From NCBI GenBank assembly GCA_002347035.1, contig DEAM01000001.1, forward strand, positions 1-64,000: DNA of 64,000 nt. The letters are read 5' to 3'. Positions 16,221-25,404 of this stretch are shown here, piece after piece. The position numbers and the translations under genes are program-made. A model generated the notes under the pieces. That model did not search any database. It was not told where the DNA came from and worked only from the letters and a program-made list of their open reading frames with translations. Origin of the DNA: Gemmatimonadales bacterium UBA2982 (GTDB lineage: Bacteria; Gemmatimonadota; Gemmatimonadetes; Longimicrobiales; Gaopeijiaceae). Each line of letters opens with the position of its first letter. Positions within the stretch are counted from its first letter, which is position 1.

Positions 16221-17483
16221 GTGCGGGTCATAAGCACGCATTTTGGAGACCCCTTGCAGCGCCGACTCGGTACCTATGTTGAGCGTGGTGGGTATGAGGC
16301 TCTAAAGAAGGCCTTTTCCATGGGCCCTGACGAGGTCGTCGAGACTGTTAAGGCTTCAGGGCTACGTGGTCGTGGTGGGGCAGGGTTCCCTACCGGTGTT
16401 AAGTGGTCATTCATGCCCAAAGAGGCCACAAAGCCGCACTACTTACTCTGCAATGCAGATGAGTCTGAGCCTGGCACATTCAAGGATCGTGAGCTGATGC
16501 GCTGGGATCCCCATCAGCTGATTGAAGGGTGTCTAATCGCCGCTTATGCAATCCGGGCGAAGCACGCCTACATCTATTGTCGAGGCGAGTTTTTCGAAAC
16601 CAATCAGGTCGTGGCGCGAGCCGTAGAAGACGCTTACGAAAAGGGTTATGCAGGCGAAGACATCTTTGGCTCAGGGAATGATATTGCAGTAACAGTTCAC
16701 CAAGGGGCAGGCGCCTATATCTGTGGTGAGGAGACCGGCCTGATGAACTCACTGGAGGGTCGTCGGGGTGAACCAAGAGTGAAGCCCCCATTCCCAGCAG
16801 CGGTAGGGGTCTTCGGAATGCCCTCGACAATCAACAATGTGGAGACACTTGCCGCAGTACCACACATCGTCAACAACGGTGAGGAATGGTACCGGCAGTG
16901 GGGAACGGAAAGTAGCCCGGGCACGAAGCTTTTCTGCGTAAGTGGACACATCAATAAACCTGGCAACTACGAGTTGCCCCTTGGTTTCCCGTTGTCCGAA
17001 CTAATTGATGATGTATGTGGTGGCATAAGAAATGGGAACGGATTAAAGGCCGTGATTCCCGGCGGCTCGTCCGTTGCGATCCTCAATTCCGAAGAGGCAC
17101 GTAGATGTAGGCTAGACTACGAGGGTTGTATTGATGTCGGTACTATGCTTGGGTGCGCCTCTGTAATTGTCATGGATGATACGACTGACATCGTCAAACA
17201 GGTTCGGCGTATGGTCGATTTTTATGCCCATGAATCCTGTGGACAATGCACACCCTGTCGTGAGGGTTCGGCGTGGGCAGCTCAAATCATGAAGCGAATC
17301 GAGATCGGCGAAGGCACCGTGGAAGACCTCGATACTCTGATGGAGGTCACGGAGCAGATGGTGGGGACGACGATCTGTGTCCTCTCAGACTCGGTGGCGC
17401 CTCCGGTGCAATCCTCGATTCAAAAGTTTAGGGCCGATTACCTGGCTCTCATTTCTGAGCAAGAATCGGCAGGAGCCACCTGA
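16221..17483 (+). CDS. nuoF: NADH-quinone oxidoreductase subunit F
   Basis: NADH-oxidising subunit with FMN and cluster N3. FMN/NADH loops are GLRGRGGAGFPTG (48-60) and GAGAYICGEE. The N3 motif is SCGQCTPCREG, with a further Cys in TTICVLSD near the end. The GTG at 16221 is the first canonical start after nuoE (420 residues), but its Shine-Dalgarno (GGGAG) abuts it. The preceding in-frame codons ATC-ATA-GCT-TAC-CCC follow GAGGGGGA well spaced. Translation may therefore really begin at the non-canonical ATA 16191 (or ATC 16188), giving a start of AYPYVSERE. An ATG at 16074 lies deep inside nuoE and is unlikely. Confidence 0.93.
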   Translation: MRVISTHFGDPLQRRLGTYVERGGYEALKKAFSMGPDEVVETVKASGLRGRGGAGFPTGVKWSFMPKEATKPHYLLCNADESEPGTFKDRELMRWDPHQLIEGCLIAAYAIRAKHAYIYCRGEFFETNQVVARAVEDAYEKGYAGEDIFGSGNDIAVTVHQGAGAYICGEETGLMNSLEGRRGEPRVKPPFPAAVGVFGMPSTINNVETLAAVPHIVNNGEEWYRQWGTESSPGTKLFCVSGHINKPGNYELPLGFPLSELIDDVCGGIRNGNGLKAVIPGGSSVAILNSEEARRCRLDYEGCIDVGTMLGCASVIVMDDTTDIVKQVRRMVDFYAHESCGQCTPCREGSAWAAQIMKRIEIGEGTVEDLDTLMEVTEQMVGTTICVLSDSVAPPVQSSIQKFRADYLALISEQESAGAT

Positions 17484-17484
17484 T

Positions 17485-19083
17485 ATGCCTGAAATGGTGA
17501 CGCTTACGATCGACGGTACGGAAGTCAAGGTTCCAAAAGGAACGACGATTCTTGAGGCGGCAAAGCAGGTTGGGAAGGTCATACCTCACTACTGCTACCA
17601 TCCTGGCATGTCATCACCTGCGATGTGCCGAATGTGTTTAGTAGACGTAGAGGGTGCACCAAAGCCTCAGGCGTCCTGCGTAACGACAGTAATGGAAAAC
17701 CAGGTTGTGGATACAGAATCGTCAGCGTCGGTTGCGAATAGGCGAGGCGTTCTGGAATTCTACCTGGTAAACCATCCACTGGACTGTCCGATTTGTGACA
17801 TGTCTGGCGAGTGCGACCTGCAAGACTTCGTACACGCGGAAGGTCGGGATCATGGGCGCAGCGTGGAGCCCAAGCGTGTCTTTGGCCGTGATGACTTTGG
17901 CGGAGATGTGCTGTTTTATGGGGACCGCTGCGTCATGTGTACGCGCTGCGTTCGGTTCATGAGTGAGGTCGAGCAGGACGAACGACTCACCGTGGTCGAA
18001 CGAGGAAACCGTTCGGTTATCGACACCTTTTTTGAGAAGGGGTTGGATGGGACCGAGTGGCACGGGAATATCGTAGATATATGCCCTGTGGGAGCTCTCG
18101 TGTCGAAAGAGTTTCTACACAAGACCCGGGCATGGGACCTAGACCATACGCCATCTATTTGCGCGAGTTGTTCGCAGGGCTGCAACATTGAGCTTCACAC
18201 CGCAGAGAACCTAGTCCAAAGGGTGAAGCCCCGTGAAAATCTCGAAGTCAACGCCTGGTGGATGTGCGATTATGGTCGTCATGACTATGAGTGGATCAAC
18301 CATGGTCAGCGTATCGAGGCACCACTTGTCCGTGATGCTACAGGCTCTTCAAGGACTACGGGATGGAAAGATGCACTAACGTCCTTACTAGAGGGAGCCA
18401 GCGGTCTCAATGGAACATCTGTCCAGATCGTTGTGTCTGCTCGCGGTTCGAATGAGGATCTGGCTGCGCTAACAAAGCTTCAAGACGTAATGGGTGGAGG
18501 TGACAAAGTCTTCAGGGTCTCACAAGCTGATGAGGAGTCAGCGTTACCGGGATTCCCGACTCTCGCTCGTCGAAAGGACCTCGGACCGAACGTGGGCGGA
18601 GCTGAGTTGCTAGGCATTAGTCGGGTAGGTGAATCCGATGGCACAGGAGGCCTAGAAGCTGTTAAAGACCACGACGGGATTATTATCGTTCTAGGCGATA
18701 ATCTCGAAGACCAAGATGAGACTTTCGGTGCGAACGCAGGACTTTACGTGTACCTGGGGACACATGAGTGCGCCGCGACCAAGGCTGCGCACTTGGTGCT
18801 TCCGGTAACCACCTTCGCAGAACAAGAAGGGACCTTCACAAATCATGAAGGGCGAATCCAGCGTTTCTGGCCAGCGCTCCAGCCACCGGGCATGGCGCGG
18901 CCTGCGTGGCTTATACTGGGCGCAGTTCTAGCAGAGCTTTCTGAGGGGGTTGCTCCGCGCAGTGCTGCTGAGGCGTTCATGAATCTGGCTGAGGCCGTTC
19001 CGGCCCTAAGAGGACTCACCTATGAGGGTATGGGCCTGAGTGGGTCAGTTTCTGAAACGGCCCAACACGCCTCGCTGGATTGA
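17485..19083 (+). CDS. nuoG: NADH-quinone oxidoreductase subunit G
   Basis: Iron-sulfur subunit of the electron-input module. [2Fe-2S] ligands are Cys37, 48, 51 and 65. N5 uses His97 with Cys101, 104 and 110; N4 uses Cys149, 152, 155 and 200. A further CxxCxxxCx27C set (Cys226, 229, 233, 261) is the N7 cluster found only in some bacteria. The molybdopterin-like C-terminal part is short: 532 residues in all, against about 800-900 in E. coli. ATG 17485 follows the nuoF stop by one base. Confidence 0.95.
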   Translation: MPEMVTLTIDGTEVKVPKGTTILEAAKQVGKVIPHYCYHPGMSSPAMCRMCLVDVEGAPKPQASCVTTVMENQVVDTESSASVANRRGVLEFYLVNHPLDCPICDMSGECDLQDFVHAEGRDHGRSVEPKRVFGRDDFGGDVLFYGDRCVMCTRCVRFMSEVEQDERLTVVERGNRSVIDTFFEKGLDGTEWHGNIVDICPVGALVSKEFLHKTRAWDLDHTPSICASCSQGCNIELHTAENLVQRVKPRENLEVNAWWMCDYGRHDYEWINHGQRIEAPLVRDATGSSRTTGWKDALTSLLEGASGLNGTSVQIVVSARGSNEDLAALTKLQDVMGGGDKVFRVSQADEESALPGFPTLARRKDLGPNVGGAELLGISRVGESDGTGGLEAVKDHDGIIIVLGDNLEDQDETFGANAGLYVYLGTHECAATKAAHLVLPVTTFAEQEGTFTNHEGRIQRFWPALQPPGMARPAWLILGAVLAELSEGVAPRSAAEAFMNLAEAVPALRGLTYEGMGLSGSVSETAQHASLD

Positions 19084-19085
19084 TT

Positions 19086-20363
19086 ATGGAACCGATTTCG
19101 GGAATCTGGGCGTATGTAGCCATGACCCTAAAGGTCACCGGCATTTTCACCCTAGTAATGATAGTTGTGGCTTATGCGACGTTGGCTGAACGTAGGGTGT
19201 CGGCCTGGATTCAAGACAGACGAGGGCCTAATCGAGTAGGACCGTTTGGCCTTCTACAGCCGATTGCAGATGGGATTAAGAACATTTTAAAGGAAGAGAC
19301 TCTCCCAGCTACAGCATCAAGAGTGTTCTTTGTCCTGGCTCCTATGATTGTATTGGTGCCATCACTCGTGACGTTTGCCGTGATTCCCATAGCCGCTCCA
19401 TTACCGACTCCGGCTGGAGTGGTTGACATGATTATTGCGGATGTGCCGATCGGCATCCTGTATGTGTTAGCACTGAGCTCGCTTGCGGTATATGGGGTGG
19501 TACTTGGTGGTTGGGCATCTAATAACAAGTACGCCTTCCTGGGTGGGCTTCGGGCTTCAGCGCAGATGGTTAGCTATGAGGTCGCTTTGGGACTGTCGTT
19601 AATCGCAGTCCTGATGTTAGCGGGGAACGTGACACTTACGGATATTGTTTGGCAGCAGCAGCAACTGGGAATGTGGTTCGCGTTTCCCCTTTCACTTGCC
19701 TTCATTCTCTTTGTGATCTCTGCGTTCGCAGAGACAAATCGGCTTCCATTCGATATGCCGGAGGCAGAGTCAGAGTTGATCACGGGATACCACACCGAGT
19801 ATTCAGCCATGAAGTTCTCAGCTTTCATGATCTCGGAGTTTGGGCACATGGTTACGGCATCGGCACTTATGGCAACCCTATTTCTCGGAGGCTGGGATCT
19901 TCCGGGGTCGTGGGATAATGCCTATTGGCACGAGGGCCAACTGATTTCTGGGTTCGCGGATGATGGAAGTGTCATTTTAGCCAACCCAGCGCTCTGGAAG
20001 ACCGCTGCTACATTTGCCGGCTTTGCAGCCAAGACGGGGTTCTTCTTAGTCCTGTATATCTGGATCCGATGGACCTTGCCTCGTTTCCGGTATGACCAGG
20101 TCATGGCCCTTGGGTGGAAAGTGATGCTTCCAACCGCACTGGCTTATGTAATGGTTATCGCTGGTGCGATACTTTTTTTAGATGAAGTGGGCTTAGACTG
20201 GGGTTTCAGTTACGGACTGGTTCTGACTGGGGTGAGTGGACTGGCAACGTTTGGCTTCATGTTCTTTTTGGATCGAGGTAAGACCATCTCCGGAGCAGCT
20301 GTGAAGGAACCACAGAAATCACGGGTCGATAGGGTCCCACAGCCAGCAGCACTAGGAGAGTAA
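19086..20363 (+). CDS. nuoH: NADH-quinone oxidoreductase subunit H
   Basis: Membrane subunit at the quinone-channel junction. Conserved stretches include TLAERRVSAWIQDRRGPNRVG near residue 33 and the acidic loop ETNRLPFDMPEAESELI (about 218-235). About 425 residues is longer than the 325 of E. coli, with an extra loop near 280-310 and a polar C-terminal tail. ATG 19086 is preferred to the TTG at 19080. Confidence 0.95.
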   Translation: MEPISGIWAYVAMTLKVTGIFTLVMIVVAYATLAERRVSAWIQDRRGPNRVGPFGLLQPIADGIKNILKEETLPATASRVFFVLAPMIVLVPSLVTFAVIPIAAPLPTPAGVVDMIIADVPIGILYVLALSSLAVYGVVLGGWASNNKYAFLGGLRASAQMVSYEVALGLSLIAVLMLAGNVTLTDIVWQQQQLGMWFAFPLSLAFILFVISAFAETNRLPFDMPEAESELITGYHTEYSAMKFSAFMISEFGHMVTASALMATLFLGGWDLPGSWDNAYWHEGQLISGFADDGSVILANPALWKTAATFAGFAAKTGFFLVLYIWIRWTLPRFRYDQVMALGWKVMLPTALAYVMVIAGAILFLDEVGLDWGFSYGLVLTGVSGLATFGFMFFLDRGKTISGAAVKEPQKSRVDRVPQPAALGE

Positions 20364-20366
20364 AAC

Positions 20367-20867
20367 GTGGCAATTTCTGTCAAAGTCATGGAACGACCTG
20401 ATCCAGAGTCAACCTCGTATCTTCGTGCTGCACTTAGTGGTATGGCGCTTACATTCAAGCACCTTATGAACCCCATCAAGGTTACTCAACAATACCCGGA
20501 AGAGCAGACTGAGCTACATCCAAGATGGCGAGGGACGCATGTGATGGAGACTCATGCGGACGGGCGACCGAAATGCGTGGCCTGTGGTCTCTGCCCAACA
20601 GTTTGTCCTGCAAACTGCATTAGATTAGTCGGTGGTGAGGATGACCAGGGCAATCGGTTCCCACTCGTTTATGAAATCGACGAATTTCGCTGCATCTTCT
20701 GTGGTATGTGCCAGGAAGTGTGCCCAGTCGAGGCAATCCACGTAGGTCAGCATTTTGAAAATGCTGAGTACACACGTGACCGATTTGTCTATGATCTTGA
20801 CCGGTTGATGGAACAGGATCACCCATCCACTCACCTGTGGGATCCATCGGACCCCGCCAGCGAATAA
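20367..20867 (+). CDS. nuoI: NADH-quinone oxidoreductase subunit I
   Basis: Ferredoxin-like subunit with clusters N6a and N6b. The two motifs are Cys70, 73, 76, 80 (CVACGLCPTVC) and Cys109, 112, 115, 119 (CIFCGMCQEVC). The 166-residue length is normal. It starts with GTG three bases after nuoH, and nuoJ begins on its stop codon. Confidence 0.95.
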   Translation: MAISVKVMERPDPESTSYLRAALSGMALTFKHLMNPIKVTQQYPEEQTELHPRWRGTHVMETHADGRPKCVACGLCPTVCPANCIRLVGGEDDQGNRFPLVYEIDEFRCIFCGMCQEVCPVEAIHVGQHFENAEYTRDRFVYDLDRLMEQDHPSTHLWDPSDPASE

Positions 20868-21382
20868 TGGTAACGATTCTTTTCTACCTCTTCGCTGCGG
20901 TCGCCATCGGAGGCGCTATCGGGGTTGTGCTCGCGAAGAGTCCGGTGGGCAGCCTGCTTTTCATGGTCACAACACTCGGTGCGATTGCAGCGACGTTTGT
21001 CCTACTTGAAGCACATTTTCTCGCGGCCATTCAAGTGATTGTATACGCTGGCGCCATCATGGTGCTCTTCATGTTTGTCATCATGCTCTTAAACCTGGGG
21101 CATGACTATGAGGGAGACTTTAGGGGTGGCCTTTATGCCATAATTTCCTTCGTTGTGGTGGGTGCAATCGCAGGGGTGATAAAGAATGACCTCGTGGGCA
21201 CTCAGCAACTGGAGGCTACGGGGGCAGAATCGATTGCGGCGGCGGTAGAGGAGTCCGGTGTCGTCGGAGCTATCGCCCACCCACTCTATACTACGTACGT
21301 CGTGCCGTTTGAGATCACTGGTATACTGCTGCTGGTAGCGATCGTGGGAGCTGTGGCGTTAGCAAAGCGCAACGTGACATGA
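20867..21382 (+). CDS. nuoJ: NADH-quinone oxidoreductase subunit J
   Basis: Membrane subunit with five hydrophobic helices in 171 residues. The helix VIVYAGAIMVLFMFVIMLLN, with its pi-bulge, is the family's strongest marker. ATG 20867 overlaps the nuoI stop (TAATG). Confidence 0.94.
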   Translation: MVTILFYLFAAVAIGGAIGVVLAKSPVGSLLFMVTTLGAIAATFVLLEAHFLAAIQVIVYAGAIMVLFMFVIMLLNLGHDYEGDFRGGLYAIISFVVVGAIAGVIKNDLVGTQQLEATGAESIAAAVEESGVVGAIAHPLYTTYVVPFEITGILLLVAIVGAVALAKRNVT

Positions 21383-21672
21383 TCACAGAGGCCCTCCTGC
21401 TTAGTGCGATTCTTTTTGTTATTGGGACCTTCGGGGTTCTGGTGCGTCGAAACGCAATCATCATCTTCCTAGCGATCGAGCTACAGCTCAATGCCGTCAA
21501 CGTCGCATTGGTTGCTTTCTCAAATCTTCATGGAATCGACGGACAAATTTTTGTCTTCTTCGTTATGACTGTAGCTGCTGCGGAAGCGGCAGTCGGTTTA
21601 GCGATCATCATCTCAATCTTTAGGCACTACGAAACAGTCGATGTGAACAACTTCAACTTCTTGAAGTGGTAG
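21379..21672 (+). CDS. nuoK: NADH-quinone oxidoreductase subunit K
   Basis: Three-helix antiporter-like subunit of 97 residues with the two buried glutamates (FLAIELQLNAVN and AAAEAAVGLAI) used in proton translocation. It overlaps nuoJ by ATGA. Confidence 0.95.
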   Translation: MITEALLLSAILFVIGTFGVLVRRNAIIIFLAIELQLNAVNVALVAFSNLHGIDGQIFVFFVMTVAAAEAAVGLAIIISIFRHYETVDVNNFNFLKW

Positions 21673-21676
21673 TCAG

Positions 21677-23839
21677 GTGAACACGGTCATGTCTCCGTTG
21701 ATACAAGGTGATGGCCAGCCCTTCGGGGGAGGCGAATACGAACCTCTAGTCCCCGGCCTAATCCTCCTTCTCCCCTTACTAGGATTTCTCGCCAACGGGA
21801 TACTTGCTCTCGTACACGCTAGGGCTTCGGCAAATGCGGTGCGGGAAGGAGGTGAGCTAGATCTCGGGGGCCGTGCGGACCGCCCATCAACGCATACTTG
21901 GCCAACTTGGATCGGCCCCGGTGTTATGGGGGGTGCGTTCTTTCTGACCCTTGTAAACTTCGCGGGGATGTTTGATGCCCAGCTTCACGAAGCAGTCGTC
22001 ATCAGCTACTGGACTTGGATGGCTACTGGGACCTTCGCTGTAGAGGCTGCGATTCAGTTAGATCAACTTTCGATGATCATGATGATGGTCGTCACGGGCG
22101 TGGGGTTCCTAATTCATGTATTCAGCGTGGGATATATGAGGGATGACCCTGGTTATCCCCGTTACTTCGCGTACCTGAACCTATTTGTGTTTTTCATGCT
22201 CGTCCTTGTGATGGGTGCAAGCTATCCCTTGATGTTTGTTGGTTGGGAAGGTGTCGGGCTTTGTTCTTATCTGCTGATTGGTTTTTGGTTCGGTGACCGA
22301 GAGAAATCCGATGCAGGAAAGAAGGCGTTCATCGTGAACCGGATTGGTGATTTTGGCTTCCTGGTAGCCATGTTCTTACTCTTTGTTGAGTTCGGCACGC
22401 TCGACTTCGTCCCTATTTTTGAAGAGGCTGAGGCACTCGTATATGGGGGTGGCCTTGTCACTGCCATTACGCTTTTCTTCTTCTTGGGGGCCGCAGGGAA
22501 GAGCGCCCAAATGCCACTCTATGTCTGGCTGCCGGACGCGATGGCGGGGCCGACACCTGTATCGGCATTAATTCATGCTGCTACCATGGTTACAGCGGGT
22601 GTTTACCTGGTAGCTCGGTCGTCAGTGCTCTTTGCGCTTTCCCCGATAGGAAGTGCAACCGTAGCGTGCGTGGGCGCAATCACTGCTCTTTTTGCGGCAA
22701 CGATTGCTTTGAAGCAGAACGACATCAAGAAGGTTCTGGCCTATTCCACTGTTTCACAGTTGGGATACATGTTCGTAGCGGTTGGGGTAGGGGCGTATGC
22801 GGCTGGGATTTTCCATCTCATGACCCACGCGTTTTTCAAGGCTCTCCTCTTCCTCGGGTCGGGTGCAGTGATCCACGCCATGCACGAAGCCTATCACCAG
22901 ACTCACCGACAGGCGGATCCCCAGGACATGCGCAACATGGGGGGATTGAGAGCGCACATGCCCATCACATGGGCGACGATGTGGATTGCTACACTTGCGA
23001 TTGCAGGGATTTGGCCGTTTGCTGGTTTTTTTTCAAAGGATGAGATCATCTGGCAAATAGCGGCATTTGGCGGGGCTGAGGCCGCCGCCTTCCCGATTCT
23101 CTACACGATGGTGTGGGTTATTGCCCTCGCAGCGGCTGTGCTTACTGCTTTTTACATGACCCGGTTAATGCTCATGACCTTCCACGGAACTAACCGGACC
23201 GGCGAGAAGGAGAGTGGGTACCTTAACGAGGCTCCTGCCACCATGTGGGTTCCGCTAGCTATCCTGGCCCCGCTCTCATTATTCGGCGGGTGGATCAACG
23301 TACCCGAGGCATTGCAGACATCTTGGGCTGGACTCAGCGGTGCGCTTCCCACCACTGAATGGCTCCATCACTGGCTGGAGCCAATAACGGAGCAGGCTCA
23401 TCATATCCAAGAGGTGAACCTTGGTGAGCTTGGGCATACCGCACCTTTCGGGGGAGGTGAGGTTTTGTGGGCCTTCATCTCAACGTCCGCTGCACTGTTA
23501 GTCGTTCTTGCCGCTGTGCGTGTTGTCGGCTCAGAAGAGATCAGAGATGCTGCCTCGGACGAAAGTCGGTTGAGTGGCTTTGGGAAGCTGCTTTTGAATA
23601 AATACTATGTTGACGAGATCTATGATCGGTTCATCGTCAATACAGTTCGTAGAAAGGCAGAGTTTTTCTGGAAAGTCGTCGACGTAGGAATAATCGACCG
23701 ATTCTTGAACGCACTTGGGTGGGTTACAAAGGGTGTCGGATGGGGCGTGAGCATGTTCCAGACTGGTGCGGTTAATACGTATGCGTTCGTCCTTACAGTG
23801 GGTGCACTGATTGTACTCGGCTTAAGCGTACTGACATGA
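21677..23839 (+). CDS. nuoL: NADH-quinone oxidoreductase subunit L
   Basis: Distal proton-pumping subunit (about 720 residues) with the antiporter core and C-terminal lateral helix. Landmarks are VGWEGVGLCSYLLIGFW, WLPDAMAGPTPVSALIHAAT and KKVLAYSTVSQLGYM. The GTG at 21677 has no clear Shine-Dalgarno; an ATG at 21689 is equally possible. A T8 run lies at 23026-23033. Confidence 0.95.
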   Translation: MNTVMSPLIQGDGQPFGGGEYEPLVPGLILLLPLLGFLANGILALVHARASANAVREGGELDLGGRADRPSTHTWPTWIGPGVMGGAFFLTLVNFAGMFDAQLHEAVVISYWTWMATGTFAVEAAIQLDQLSMIMMMVVTGVGFLIHVFSVGYMRDDPGYPRYFAYLNLFVFFMLVLVMGASYPLMFVGWEGVGLCSYLLIGFWFGDREKSDAGKKAFIVNRIGDFGFLVAMFLLFVEFGTLDFVPIFEEAEALVYGGGLVTAITLFFFLGAAGKSAQMPLYVWLPDAMAGPTPVSALIHAATMVTAGVYLVARSSVLFALSPIGSATVACVGAITALFAATIALKQNDIKKVLAYSTVSQLGYMFVAVGVGAYAAGIFHLMTHAFFKALLFLGSGAVIHAMHEAYHQTHRQADPQDMRNMGGLRAHMPITWATMWIATLAIAGIWPFAGFFSKDEIIWQIAAFGGAEAAAFPILYTMVWVIALAAAVLTAFYMTRLMLMTFHGTNRTGEKESGYLNEAPATMWVPLAILAPLSLFGGWINVPEALQTSWAGLSGALPTTEWLHHWLEPITEQAHHIQEVNLGELGHTAPFGGGEVLWAFISTSAALLVVLAAVRVVGSEEIRDAASDESRLSGFGKLLLNKYYVDEIYDRFIVNTVRRKAEFFWKVVDVGIIDRFLNALGWVTKGVGWGVSMFQTGAVNTYAFVLTVGALIVLGLSVLT

Positions 23840-25404
23840 CCGTACTCCTTGAGACCATTGGTTACAGCAATTGGATCCTGCATGCACTTGTTTGGTTGCC
23901 AGTCTTGGGTGTCGCTGTTGTACTCGGAACTGAGGAGAGGAAAGCTAAAACGGTAGCCTTTTGGTGTTCAGTAATCGTGTTAGGTCTAAGCCTCGGTCTC
24001 TGGTGGGCGTTTGACCCGACGATTTCAGGATTCCAAATGGAGAGCACCGCTACATGGATCGAAGCCTGGGGGGTGAATTATTCACTCGGCATCGATGGAA
24101 TCAGTCTCTTCATGGTAATGCTAACTACGTTCAGCACGTCGTTGGCAATCCTGGGCTCGTTCAACTACATCCGAGTCCGGGAACGGGCCTTTTATGCCCT
24201 GATGCTTCTCCTAGAGGCGGGCGTAGTAGGGGTATTCGTCGCGACTGATGTGTTCCTCTTTTACGTATTTTTTGAGATCACACTCATCCCGATGTACTTT
24301 ATTGTCGGCGTGTGGGGTGGCGAGCGTCGTATCTACGCAGCAATCAAATTTTTTCTTTACACTGCCTTCGGATCTTTATTGATGTTGGTAGGGATCCTGT
24401 ATTTGTTCTATCAAACCAAGAACATTTTAGGCTTCCCTTCCTTTGCCTACGGGGACTTCCTCGGGATTTCACTCACTGAGGTTGAACAGCTTTGGCTTTT
24501 TGCCGCCTTCGCACTGGCTTTCAGTATTAAGGTGCCGGTGTTTCCACTACACACCTGGTTACCTGATGCGCACGTAGAAGCTCCAACACCTGGGTCGGTG
24601 ATCTTGGCTGCTGTTCTGCTGAAGATGGGCACCTACGGTTTTGTCCGCTTCCTGCTCCCACTATTCCCGCTTGCCGCGCAGCACCCAGTAATTGTAGCAA
24701 CGATGTTGATGCTCGGGTTGATCGGGATCATTTACACGGCACTTGTTGCGGCGGTGCAACCGGATGCTAAGAAATTGGTTGCATACACATCGGTAGCACA
24801 TATGGGCTTCGTCGTCCTTGGTGTCTTTGCCCTGAATGTTAATGGCTTACAGGGCGGGCTCATCGTAATGATATCGCACGGCCTTAGTACGGGGGCACTA
24901 TTTCTCCTTCTTGGGATGCTCTACGAGCGCCGACATACCCGTACTATTGAGGAGTTCGGAGGTATCGCTCGTGTGGCGCCATGGTTCGCGACTGCCTTTG
25001 TAATTACCGCGCTCGCCTCAATCGGCGTACCCGGTACGAGTGGATTCATTGGAGAGTTCCTTGCCCTTTTAGGCACATTCGAGAGCCATCCTGTAATTGC
25101 GATATTTGCAACTCTTGGGGTAATCTTTGCGGCGTATTACATGCTACCCATGGTTCAGAGCGTCTTCTTCAATGAATTAGAGACCCCTGAGAATCGTGAG
25201 GTGAAGGATTTGACGGGCCGTGAAATCACGATTCTGGCTCCTTTATGTGCCTTAATGATTTGGATAGGGTGGAACCCGACACCGTTCCTCGACCGAATGG
25301 AATTGAGTGTCCGCGCTGTGATTGAACGGGTTGAGTCCGCCGCGTCGACGCCTCAGGCGTTTGGTGAGACAACCGGGGTGTATCAACCCGAAGAGGCGGA
25401 CTGA
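23836..25404 (+). CDS. nuoM: NADH-quinone oxidoreductase subunit M
   Basis: Antiporter-like proton-pumping subunit of 522 residues, about 14 helices. Diagnostic segments are FEITLIPMYFIVGVWGGERR, HTWLPDAHVEAPTPGSVILA and KKLVAYTSVAHMGFV. It overlaps nuoL by ATGA and nuoN by one base. Confidence 0.95.
   Translation: MTVLLETIGYSNWILHALVWLPVLGVAVVLGTEERKAKTVAFWCSVIVLGLSLGLWWAFDPTISGFQMESTATWIEAWGVNYSLGIDGISLFMVMLTTFSTSLAILGSFNYIRVRERAFYALMLLLEAGVVGVFVATDVFLFYVFFEITLIPMYFIVGVWGGERRIYAAIKFFLYTAFGSLLMLVGILYLFYQTKNILGFPSFAYGDFLGISLTEVEQLWLFAAFALAFSIKVPVFPLHTWLPDAHVEAPTPGSVILAAVLLKMGTYGFVRFLLPLFPLAAQHPVIVATMLMLGLIGIIYTALVAAVQPDAKKLVAYTSVAHMGFVVLGVFALNVNGLQGGLIVMISHGLSTGALFLLLGMLYERRHTRTIEEFGGIARVAPWFATAFVITALASIGVPGTSGFIGEFLALLGTFESHPVIAIFATLGVIFAAYYMLPMVQSVFFNELETPENREVKDLTGREITILAPLCALMIWIGWNPTPFLDRMELSVRAVIERVESAASTPQAFGETTGVYQPEEAD

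Noticed and set aside
23026..23033. T8 run in nuoL and G8 run in copD (9540-9547) as slippage sites
   Set aside because: Shorter tracts inside housekeeping or conserved helices; no reason to expect a switching role.
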